Shown here piece by piece: positions 5,517 through 11,335 of a DNA stretch of 11,335 nucleotides (position 1 is the stretch's first letter; each line of letters opens with the position of its first letter). Under the pieces are notes generated by a model, which worked only from the letters and a program-made list of their open reading frames with translations, did no database searches and was not told where the DNA came from. The position numbers were made by a program, and so were the translations under genes. Source of the stretch: an uncultured Bacilli bacterium (GTDB lineage Bacteria; Bacillota_I; Bacilli_A; RF39; UBA660); assembly GCA_947593275.1 (NCBI GenBank), contig CANQDN010000035.1, forward strand, positions 1 to 11,335, given 5' to 3'.

Positions 5517-7257
5517 CTCTTTTAAACATTCTTTCTAAATCATAGATACTAAATTTAATTATTGTTGGACGTCCATGAGGACAATTATAAGGATTATCGC
5601 ATAAGACTAACTCATTTAATAGTTCTTCTTGTTCTTCATGAGATATGTGATAATTAGCTTTGATACTCATTTTACAGGCAAGAGTTATAGCAATTTTTTC
5701 ATTAAATTTCGCGGGATCAAAATTATTTAAGCCACTTATTAGTAAATCAATGATTTTACGGATGCTTTCTTCTTCATAGCCAGTTTTTAGCCAAGTGGGA
5801 TGAGTTTTAACTAGATAAGTATTAATACCGAATTCTTCCATTTCGATTCCTATTTCTTGTAATATTGGAAGTTTTTCTTTAATAATTAAGTAGTCACTCG
5901 CGGTTAGTTCTAAAGTGATAGGTATTAGTAAACTGGTTATGCTGAGGCTTTTTTCTCTTAGGGCTTTCATGTAGCGCTCGTAGTTGATTCTTTCTTGGGC
6001 GGCATGTTGATCGATTAAGTATATTCCTTCATCATTTTCAGCGATGATATATGTGCCTAAAGCGAGACCTACGGGATATAACATTAGGGATTTCATGCTT
6101 TTATTGGGAATAACTTCGCTCGTTACTTCTTTATTTTCTTCTTCTATTTTAAAGTCTAATTCAGTTTGGACGCTTTCTTTAGTTTCAGTTTGAGCCATTT
6201 TTTCAACTATTTCGGCGAGAACATTATCTTTAATGATGTTTACACTTTGATCTTTTAAAGCATTAGGTATAAGTAAATTATTATATAAAGTGTTTTTAAT
6301 TGTTTCATAAATTAGATTATATAAATCATCTATTTTACTTAATTTAATATCTTGTTTAGTGGGATGAATGTTAACATCTACTAATGTGGGATCAGTATTA
6401 ATTTTTAGAATAACTACGGGGTATTTGCCTTCAGGTTTATATGTATAGTAAGCATCATTGATGGCTCGATTAAGTTCAATATTTTTTACTATTCGATCAT
6501 TTACAAAGGTGTTTAAATCATTTTTATTACTTTTTAAAATTTCCGGTTTACAGATATAACCATAGATATCAAAATCATTAGAACTAGCTTTAAATTCTAA
6601 CATTTTATTAGATATATTTAAGCCATAGATTTCATGGATAGTTTTTAATAGATTATTACTACCAGTGGTTTTTAGAATTAAGTGGTTATTATTAGTTAAA
6701 GTAAATTTGATTTGGGGATGAGCGAGAGCTAATTTTTGAACTAAATTAACGGAGTTATAAGTTTCGGTGTTTTCAGATTTTAAATATTTTAAACGGGCGG
6801 GTGTATTATAAAAAAGATTAGTAACAGTAATAGATGTGCCCACTCTTAATGGACCACTTTGTTCGGATAAGAGTTTACCACCTTTAATGTGTATTTCTGT
6901 GGAATCTTGGCCATCACTAGTGGTTAAAAGAACTTCGGATACACTCGCAATAGAAGGAAGTGCTTCACCTCTAAAACCCATTGTATTTATGAAAAATAAA
7001 TCTTCATCACGATGAATTTTACTGGTTGCGTGACGTTGGAAAGCTAGTTTGGCATCGGTTTTATCCATACCCTCTCCATCATCAATTACTTCAATTTTAG
7101 ATAGTCCACCTTTAATTAAATTAATAGTTATATTAGAGGCATGAGCATCGATACTATTTTCGACTAGTTCTTTTACAATACTAGAGCATTTTTCGATTAC
7201 TTCCCCAGCGGCGATTTTATTGGCGAGATTTTCACTCATTACAGCAATTTTACTCAT
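5506..7257 (-). CDS. mutL: DNA mismatch repair protein MutL (endonuclease type)
   Basis: A 583-residue mismatch-repair ATPase and nicking endonuclease that acts after MutS. The N-terminal GHKL ATPase has all its motifs: ELVENSIDA (30-38), DDGEGM (59-64), GFRGEALPSIASV (94-106) and VGTSITVTNLFYNTPARLKYLK (139-160). The helix that usually reads ERPASVVKEL has EKCSSIVKEL here (22-31). A poorly conserved linker covers about 331-387. The C-terminal endonuclease has the metal-binding DQHAAQERINYE (416-427), ACKMSIKA (527-534) and CPHGRPT (559-565). It is somewhat shorter than many homologues (around 620-640 residues), mainly in the linker. The linker holds QTELDF (364-369), which fits a beta-clamp-binding peptide. 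The start is two bases after the yqeH stop, with a modest GTGAG ribosome site inside yqeH. No mutS lies beside it. Confidence 0.97.
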   Translation of the reverse strand: MSKIAVMSENLANKIAAGEVIEKCSSIVKELVENSIDAHASNITINLIKGGLSKIEVIDDGEGMDKTDAKLAFQRHATSKIHRDEDLFFINTMGFRGEALPSIASVSEVLLTTSDGQDSTEIHIKGGKLLSEQSGPLRVGTSITVTNLFYNTPARLKYLKSENTETYNSVNLVQKLALAHPQIKFTLTNNNHLILKTTGSNNLLKTIHEIYGLNISNKMLEFKASSNDFDIYGYICKPEILKSNKNDLNTFVNDRIVKNIELNRAINDAYYTYKPEGKYPVVILKINTDPTLVDVNIHPTKQDIKLSKIDDLYNLIYETIKNTLYNNLLIPNALKDQSVNIIKDNVLAEIVEKMAQTETKESVQTELDFKIEEENKEVTSEVIPNKSMKSLMLYPVGLALGTYIIAENDEGIYLIDQHAAQERINYERYMKALREKSLSITSLLIPITLELTASDYLIIKEKLPILQEIGIEMEEFGINTYLVKTHPTWLKTGYEEESIRKIIDLLISGLNNFDPAKFNEKIAITLACKMSIKANYHISHEEQEELLNELVLCDNPYNCPHGRPTIIKFSIYDLERMFKRVMN

Positions 7258-7259
7258 TT

Positions 7260-8189
7260 TTAAGACTCACTTATATCTATTCTTAGTTCATATTTAGGAT
7301 AATTGGTAGATATTTCACATGGTTCTTTGATGTTTAAGAATCCGAGACCGGGAAGAACTAAGTCATGGTTAGCTTTGATTTTAATTTTTTCAGGTGTATC
7401 AAGCGTATTACTAAATTTGCGAGTAACATCATCGGTTGTTAAATATAGGATAACTTTATTTGGCTCTTTAAAAAAGTATTTATAGTTTTGGTTAATTATA
7501 ATAGTAGTATTACCTTTAAGTTGAAAGCTTAGGGGTTTAATTTCTTTATTTATAAGACTGTTACCCATACTAAAATAGGTAAATCCAGGTGTATCATATA
7601 AAGTATAATCACCGAGATTTAGTTTTATAAAATCAAGGGTTGTATTTTCTTTATTACTTACTAATATTTCTTTATTTATAGATCTTTTCTTTAAAATATT
7701 ATTAATAAAAGTACTTTTACCAGCGTTAGTTATACCCATTATATAGATAGTTTTATAGGGTTTATTTTCTAAATATTGAAAGATATTAGAACTATTATAG
7801 TTTTTATTTTTACTGATAAATAAGATATCCTCTTCAATAGTATAGACTTTTTTAAGCCAGTTTTTGATGGTTTCTCGGGACATTTCTTTACGCAATATGT
7901 CACATTTACTAATAATTAAGACTTTGGGGATTTTTATTTCTTTAAAATAACTAATGGTGGAAGAATTTAGATTTAAATAATCGATTAAAAAGAAAGCTAT
8001 ACCGGTTTTATTATTAACTTTTTTTAAGATATCTTGATTATTTACTTTACTTTCAATTATTAGTTCACCATAATTTTTTAATTTAAAGCAACGAATGCAG
8101 TAGGTGTTAGTTAAATCTTTAGTATATCCGGGACTATTGGGGTCTTTATTTTGGAGTTTTAAGCCACAGCCCATACAAATTTTATTCAT
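7260..8189 (-). CDS. yqeH: Circularly permuted GTPase YqeH, 30S ribosome assembly
   Basis: A 309-residue GTPase of the YqeH family, which assists 30S subunit assembly. A four-Cys zinc finger opens the protein (Cys5, Cys8, Cys31, Cys34). The GTPase motifs appear in permuted order: the G4 position is SKCD (94-97), a G5-like region follows near FISKNK (124-129), the G1 P-loop is GITNAGKST (152-160), G2 lies around TT (183-184), and G3 is DTPG (199-202). The C-terminal beta-rich region (about 225-309) would bind RNA or protein. Two oddities: G4 has Ser where NKxD is normal, and the chain is shorter than the roughly 366 residues of the Bacillus subtilis protein, mainly after G3. The gene overlaps yqeG by eight bases and is followed two bases later by mutL. 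The AAAGGAG ribosome site lies within yqeG. Confidence 0.94.
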   Translation of the reverse strand: MNKICMGCGLKLQNKDPNSPGYTKDLTNTYCIRCFKLKNYGELIIESKVNNQDILKKVNNKTGIAFFLIDYLNLNSSTISYFKEIKIPKVLIISKCDILRKEMSRETIKNWLKKVYTIEEDILFISKNKNYNSSNIFQYLENKPYKTIYIMGITNAGKSTFINNILKKRSINKEILVSNKENTTLDFIKLNLGDYTLYDTPGFTYFSMGNSLINKEIKPLSFQLKGNTTIIINQNYKYFFKEPNKVILYLTTDDVTRKFSNTLDTPEKIKIKANHDLVLPGLGFLNIKEPCEISTNYPKYELRIDISES

Positions 8190-8700
8190 AATATTCTCCT
8201 TTAATTAAAATATTGCGTTTTTTTAGGGAACGATAAATAAACTTTTCAAAAAAACGATTAATTTTAGTTACAAACTTTTCATATTCACCCATAGGGCTTA
8301 CTAAAATAGAAGTAATACCAACTTTATTTGCACCATTTATATCAGTGATTAGTTGATCCCCTATCGCGGCTATTTCATGCTCTTTAAAGTTATATAAGCG
8401 CATTATTTTTAAATATTTTTTCTTAAATGGTTTACAGGCCGAGAAAGCAACATCAACATTTAAGATATCTTTAAAGGGAATTAGTCTTTTTTGTTTACTA
8501 TTAGAAAGAATAATTATTTTAAAATCTTTTTCTAAGTATAAAAATAAATCTTTTACTTTTTTTGAGGGAATATCACTTTTTACAGGGACTAATGTATTAT
8601 CTAAATCGAATAATAAACATTTAATACCCATTTTTTTTAATTTGGTATAATTTATGTCATATATATTTTTTTGATAGATATCAGGTATAAAATTATCCAT
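8182..8700 (-). CDS. yqeG: YqeG-family HAD phosphatase
   Basis: A 172-residue HAD-superfamily subclass IIIA phosphatase. Motif I is FDLDNTL (31-37), with nucleophile Asp32 and acid-base Asp34. Motif II is ILSNS (64-68), the motif III Lys is in ACKP (Lys90), and motif IV is IGDQLITDING (113-123), supplying Mg-binding Asp. All catalytic residues are present. The cellular substrate of YqeG is not established. The recurring yqeG-yqeH pairing in Bacilli suggests a link to ribosome assembly, though that is context rather than proof. First gene of the operon, with an AAGGAG ribosome site and an extended -10 promoter directly upstream. It overlaps yqeH by eight bases, so the two are translationally coupled. 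Confidence 0.93.
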   Translation of the reverse strand: MDNFIPDIYQKNIYDINYTKLKKMGIKCLLFDLDNTLVPVKSDIPSKKVKDLFLYLEKDFKIIILSNSKQKRLIPFKDILNVDVAFSACKPFKKKYLKIMRLYNFKEHEIAAIGDQLITDINGANKVGITSILVSPMGEYEKFVTKINRFFEKFIYRSLKKRNILIKGEYYE

Positions 8701-8721
8701 AACTACTACTCCTTAATTAAA

Positions 8722-8730
8722 ATTATAACA
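8722..8730 (-). promoter_or_regulatory. Extended -10 promoter of the yqeG-yqeH-mutL operon
   Basis: On the minus strand TGTTATAAT (8730-8722) is a full extended -10 (TGnTATAAT). No good -35 stands 17 bases upstream, where the terminator of the previous gene lies, which is typical of extended -10 promoters. The yqeG ATG is 21 bases after the box. Confidence 0.65.
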
Positions 8731-8735
8731 TTTAT

Positions 8736-8771
8736 AAAAAAAAAGAAAATAGTTTTCCTTTTATTTTCTTT
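8736..8771 (-). terminator. Intrinsic terminator after ylbE
   Basis: On the minus strand AAAGAAAATA (8771-8762) pairs perfectly with TATTTTCTTT (8751-8742) around a 10-base loop, then six T (complement of 8736-8741). It separates the ylbD-ylbE unit from the yqeG operon, whose promoter begins only a few bases further on. Confidence 0.75.
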
Positions 8772-8778
8772 ATTTTAA

Positions 8779-9000
8779 TTATTTTAAAGCACTTAAAACG
8801 TTACTTATGAGATCTATATTATCTATTGCTTCACTTATTTTATCGGTGGTGCGAAGTTTATATTTTATTTTCATGCTTTCTTTATAGTTTTTTAGATTAT
8901 AAGGGTTGCGATTTAAGTCTTTAATCCAGTAAGAATTATATTTTAATAATTCCCACATTTTAGAGTCTTTTTTAAGCTCTAATAAAGTATTTACTTGCAT
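8779..9000 (-). CDS. ylbE: YlbE-like protein
   Basis: This 73-residue protein resembles the YlbE family: KMWELLKYNSYWIKDLNRNP (14-33) matches the family core in which an aromatic residue and R-N-P follow a short amphipathic helix, and the rest is helical. Its function is not known in any organism as far as I am aware. It has no signal peptide or membrane segment and should be cytoplasmic. It starts three bases after the stop of the ylbD-like gene, with a GAGG ribosome site inside that gene, so the two are translated together, as the ylbD-ylbE neighbours of Bacillus subtilis are adjacent. The terminator at 8736-8771 follows. The identification rests on this short motif plus the neighbour; the neighbour adds much of the confidence. 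Confidence 0.75.
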   Translation of the reverse strand: MQVNTLLELKKDSKMWELLKYNSYWIKDLNRNPYNLKNYKESMKIKYKLRTTDKISEAIDNIDLISNVLSALK

Positions 9001-9003
9001 AGT

Positions 9004-9351
9004 TTAATCCTCAAAAAATTTATTGATGGGTCTTGGGGTTGTGGGGCCTTTAAGGGTGTTTATGCTGGATGAGGCCTTGCCAGTTAGTTCTTCGACGATT
9101 CCTAAAGCTTTTTGGGCAGTATTTATATGTTTTTGAACACTATCCATGTCGATATTTTTTACTATGTCTGTGATAGAATTAAGATTGGGAGAACTTTTTT
9201 TATTGAAGTATGTATCCCAAGCTCGGTTATCTTCTCCATAGATATCATATATTTCATAGAGTTTTTGCCAGGAAGTTTCGCCACTTTTAATGGAGTTTAC
9301 AAGTTCGGGATGATTTTTGGCAAAACTTTTAAAAGCTTCTTTCTTATCCAT
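9004..9351 (-). CDS. ylbD: YlbD-like protein
   Basis: A 115-residue protein of the YlbD type. The N-terminal signature is present: FKSFAKNHPELVNSIKSGE (8-26), then SWQKLYEIYDIYGED (27-41) and a Trp (44), matching the F-x-K-x-H-P and W-Q-x-x-Y-E pattern of Bacillus YlbD. The rest is a likely helix (57-95) and a low-complexity end ending in KFFED. In Bacillus the family is annotated as a putative spore coat protein; its presence here, with no sporulation genes in view, argues against a strictly spore-related role, though that is inference. The ribosome site is GGTG in GGTGAAG, a few bases before the ATG. It follows the deacylase gene by 38 bases with no strong terminator between them, so co-transcription is likely. 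Confidence 0.82.
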   Translation of the reverse strand: MDKKEAFKSFAKNHPELVNSIKSGETSWQKLYEIYDIYGEDNRAWDTYFNKKSSPNLNSITDIVKNIDMDSVQKHINTAQKALGIVEELTGKASSSINTLKGPTTPRPINKFFED

Positions 9352-9389
9352 ATAACTTCACCAATAAAATATATGAAAAAGATGGACTT

Positions 9390-9869
9390 TTATTCTTGGT
9401 TATCTAACTTTATAGTTATATGTTTATGATTAAAATGATCTAAAAATTTTACTAAATCAGGATAGATAATGCTTATTGTTTTAGTATTAATTAAAGGATG
9501 CATTAAGATTTTATTATTTTCGAGCTCATCATCTAGAATAACTGTAACTAAATTATCTTGATCATGGATAATTCCTAGAGGAGTTACACTACCCATGGTG
9601 AGGCCTAAGATGTTTTTTAATTCTTCGGGACTTGCGAAAGACAAATGTTTTAAGCCGAGTTTTTGAGTTAAATTTTTGAGATTAACTTTTTTATTATCAG
9701 GGACTAAAACTAAATAATAACCATTTTTATCTTTTAAAAAAAGATTTTTGGCTCCAATACCTTCTATTTTATTTTTAATAAATTGAGCTTCTTCGGATGT
9801 AAAAACAGCTTTATGTTCTACTTCGGTATATTTTATTCCTAAGTCATTTAATATTTTATATATATTCAA
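9390..9869 (-). CDS. ProXp-ala/PrdX-type trans-editing aminoacyl-tRNA deacylase
   Basis: A 159-residue YbaK/ProX-superfamily domain of the kind that removes Ala mischarged on tRNA-Pro. Family marks: EHKAVFTSEEA (18-28), GAKNLFLKDKNGYYLVLVP (39-57) with the likely catalytic Lys41, LSFASPEEL (76-84), GSVTPLG (93-99) and HPLINTKTISI (124-134). This length and pattern fit the freestanding PrdX/ProXp-ala group rather than YbaK/EbsC; the substrate is inferred. The start is TTG at 9869-9867: no other in-frame Met lies before residue 92, the family N-terminus begins here, and GTGGGA stands seven bases upstream. A near-consensus promoter precedes it. Only a minimal hairpin follows the stop, so the ylbD-ylbE pair probably lies on the same transcript. 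Confidence 0.88.
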   Translation of the reverse strand: MNIYKILNDLGIKYTEVEHKAVFTSEEAQFIKNKIEGIGAKNLFLKDKNGYYLVLVPDNKKVNLKNLTQKLGLKHLSFASPEELKNILGLTMGSVTPLGIIHDQDNLVTVILDDELENNKILMHPLINTKTISIIYPDLVKFLDHFNHKHITIKLDNQE

Positions 9870-9894
9870 AGTTAATTCCCACTTTCTTAAATTA

Positions 9895-9923
9895 ATTATA
9901 ACTAATTATTAATAAATGGTCAA
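9895..9923 (-). promoter_or_regulatory. Sigma-A promoter of the tRNA deacylase-ylbD-ylbE unit
   Basis: On the minus strand TTGACC (9923-9918), a 17-base spacer and TATAAT (9900-9895) match the consensus at 11 of 12 positions. The start codon is 25 bases further on. The promoter fits entirely in the 58-base gap after the sigma-4-repeat gene, which shows no clear terminator of its own. Confidence 0.85.
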
Positions 9924-9927
9924 TATA

Positions 9928-10986
9928 TTATAATTTTAACTTTTTTTCTAAGTTGTTTGTATAGATTGCGTGATAATTATTTAAAACACGGTTGATAATA
10001 CCTAATACTTCATATTCGTTCATTTCTAAGATTCTAGCAATTTCTTCCGGAGTCTTATATTCAACATAAAGCATTATGGTTCTTATTTCTTTAATAGTTA
10101 AATTATTTAAAGATTTAGGTCTAAATTGGAGTAATAGTTTGATTCTTTCATAATCTAGACGTCTTTCTACTTCCATGTCTAAATCTTTAAGTGTTTTTTT
10201 GACGTCTTCTCTTTCCATGTCAAGTAAGATAGCAACTTTGGTGTAATTGCAATGATCTTGATTCTTTAAGCCATAATAATAAGTTAAAAGGTCTTGATCT
10301 TTTTTTAGGAAGTAATCTAGAATTAGTAAATACTTTATTCGAATATTAATTCTATTTATAATAGTTCTAAAGAAACTAATATTTTTGTGCATTTTATCGG
10401 CAGTTTCTCTCATGGTGTGAGGAGTATAATTATATAAGCCATAAAAATAGGCGGCAATTTCTTGTTCTTCAGGATTTAAGTCTAAAATAGTTCGGTAAAC
10501 ATTAGAGGCATCATGAACGCGGAATACTTCAGGTTGTTTATGAAAAGGTATGCTGTGATAATTGTTAGTTGCAATCATTTCGGTGATATATGCTTCCATT
10601 CGGGTTATTAGGCCTAAAATATATTGAGGACTCATATTATACATAGCACTTATTTCATATTCATTATGCATAATACCATCTTTAAGACCATAATAGAGGG
10701 CAAGGATACTAGCAAAACTTTCACCAAAATAGTTAATATTAGCGGATACCTCTTCCTTAGTTAATCTTCTTTTAGGAATAATGGGATTCTTGAAGATTTC
10801 TTCTAATTTAGAATTTAGGGAATCAATTTTAGATGATAAATTAGGGATACCGAGTTTCTTTTTGATTTCAGGAATATCTAAACTAGGAGAAAATAAGCCA
10901 TAATAAAGAATTAAAAGTTGGGCATCTTCTTTAGAAAAATAGTGTAATACATCTTTTATTTTGTTTTTATTTAATATTTTAGTCAT
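9928..10986 (-). CDS. Protein made of tandem sigma-70 region-4-like HTH units
   Basis: A 352-residue cytoplasmic protein with a repeated plan: a helix ending in a Y-Y-G-L motif, a variable turn, then an HTH-like helix pair. The Y-G-L motifs sit at 29-31, 99-101, 182-184 and 238-240, in ILYYGL, LALYYGL, AYFYGL and TYYYGL. They correspond to the R-x-G-L of sigma-70 region 4. The clearest units are 164-220 (LNPEEQEIAAYFYGL, then RETADKMHKNISFFRTIINR) and 223-277. A fifth unit (290-344) lacks Y-G-L but keeps a good HTH (KTPEEIARILEMNEYEV). No region 2 or 3 is visible, so it is not a complete sigma factor. It may bind DNA or the RNA polymerase flap; this is inference. The ribosome site is AGGAAGG. 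Only 37 bases separate it from the upstream terminator, and no clear promoter is seen there. I do not know a described family with this architecture. Confidence 0.7.
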   Translation of the reverse strand: MTKILNKNKIKDVLHYFSKEDAQLLILYYGLFSPSLDIPEIKKKLGIPNLSSKIDSLNSKLEEIFKNPIIPKRRLTKEEVSANINYFGESFASILALYYGLKDGIMHNEYEISAMYNMSPQYILGLITRMEAYITEMIATNNYHSIPFHKQPEVFRVHDASNVYRTILDLNPEEQEIAAYFYGLYNYTPHTMRETADKMHKNISFFRTIINRINIRIKYLLILDYFLKKDQDLLTYYYGLKNQDHCNYTKVAILLDMEREDVKKTLKDLDMEVERRLDYERIKLLLQFRPKSLNNLTIKEIRTIMLYVEYKTPEEIARILEMNEYEVLGIINRVLNNYHAIYTNNLEKKLKL

Positions 10987-11005
10987 ATAAAACCTTCCTA
11001 ACTAG

Positions 11006-11033
11006 AAAAAAAGATAACAATAATTATCTTTTT
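11006..11033 (-). terminator. Intrinsic terminator after the right-edge gene
   Basis: On the minus strand AAAAAGATAA (11033-11024) pairs perfectly with TTATCTTTTT (11017-11008) around a 6-base loop, and T continues to 11006. The stop codon TAA of the gene (11026-11024) is part of the first arm. The stem is symmetrical, so some activity on the plus strand is possible. Confidence 0.8.
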
Positions 11034-11335
11034 AAAGTAATATTAGCAGTTTCTTCTAAATATTTTAATCCTTTGGGAGTTAACTCTAAAGAAGGATTTT
11101 CATCAAATGGATTAACATAATAAAAGTAGCCTTCTTCTCTTAGTTCATGAATATAATTAATAATATTTCCTCCCGGATTAGGTAAGTTAACAAAGAGGTA
11201 TTCGATAATATTATTAAGTTTATAGCCATGAAAAACTTGAGTTAAAAATTCGTGTTTAAAGGCTTTTTTCCACTCTTTAAATTCTGGTGTACTAGTATGG
11301 GGCTTATTAAAGATGGCAATAGGTTTAGCAAATTC
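11024..11335 (-). CDS. Unknown protein with winged-helix-like C-terminus, start beyond window
   Basis: This reading frame is open from the right edge to a TAA at 11026-11024, giving the last 103 residues of a protein whose start lies outside the window. It is a real gene rather than a chance frame: its composition and codons match its neighbours and a good terminator overlaps its stop. Visible segments are EFAKPIAIFNKPHTSTPEFK, then a helical stretch with LNNIIEYLFVNLPNPGGNII, HELREEGYFYYVN and finally LELTPKGLKYLEETA. The last two resemble the wing and final helix of a winged-helix DNA-binding domain, a pattern (LTxKGxxYLE) common in PadR/MarR-like C-termini. I do not recognise the family. 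No membrane segment is seen in this part. Confidence 0.7.
   Translation of the reverse strand, partial: EFAKPIAIFNKPHTSTPEFKEWKKAFKHEFLTQVFHGYKLNNIIEYLFVNLPNPGGNIINYIHELREEGYFYYVNPFDENPSLELTPKGLKYLEETANITLKR

Noticed and set aside
7303..7485. Plus-strand open frame of 60 codons
   Set aside because: It is antisense to yqeH, with no ribosome site and no recognisable protein.
9370..9392. Terminator after the tRNA deacylase gene
   Set aside because: Only a five-base A-T-rich stem with a five-base loop, followed by a mixed sequence; too weak to call.
9112..9429. Plus-strand open frame of 105 codons
   Set aside because: It is antisense to the ylbD-like gene and the end of the deacylase gene; its product is a hydrophobic shadow sequence.
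1..11335. CRISPR array, tRNA, rRNA, riboswitch, insertion sequence or attachment site
   Set aside because: No regularly spaced repeats, cloverleaf, rRNA-like sequence, transposase frame with inverted ends, or long conserved leader was seen on either strand.

Overview
The window is strongly AT-rich DNA with densely packed short genes, Shine-Dalgarno sites of the AGGAG/GGTG type, sigma-A promoters and AT-rich intrinsic terminators. It carries Bacilli-type genes (yqeG, yqeH, ylbD-like, ylbE-like, endonuclease-type mutL) and a class B sortase with a sortable surface protein. This points to a low-G+C Gram-positive, most likely an uncultured host-associated member of the Bacilli related to the Mollicutes. 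The taxonomic placement is an inference. All stops seen are TAA or TAG, and Trp is read from TGG.

Layout, left to right. Positions 1-1372 (minus) hold a large N-terminally anchored extracellular protein whose C-terminus runs off the left edge. It diverges from a plus-strand double-HTH regulator at 1519-1959, and the two share a 146-bp control region with back-to-back promoters. Two paralogous small HTH regulators follow on the minus strand (1960-2202 and 2260-2505), behind their own promoter. Next is a cell-wall anchoring pair read right to left: a beta-helix surface protein with signal peptide and sorting signal (3680-5377), behind a perfect consensus promoter, then a class B sortase (2743-3624), closed by a terminator. 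Positions 5506-8700 are a housekeeping operon, yqeG-yqeH-mutL, with overlapping or nearly touching genes, an extended -10 promoter in front and a terminator behind. Positions 8779-9869 carry a trans-editing tRNA deacylase gene and a translationally coupled ylbD-ylbE pair. Positions 9928-10986 encode an unusual protein built of four or five tandem sigma-70 region-4-like units. A partial gene of unknown function enters from the right edge (11024-11335).

How the genes fit together: the left half looks like surface biology under small XRE-type regulators. The sortase should anchor the co-transcribed surface protein to peptidoglycan, but its expected active-site Arg appears to be Lys. The right half is core information processing (ribosome biogenesis, mismatch repair, tRNA proofreading) plus the sigma-4-repeat protein. 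The most unusual items are that repeat protein, the sortase substitution, the higher-G+C, possibly variable C-terminal domain of the left-edge protein, and a possible shift of the beta-clamp motif in MutL. Nothing was searched against databases; family calls rest on motifs recognised by eye.
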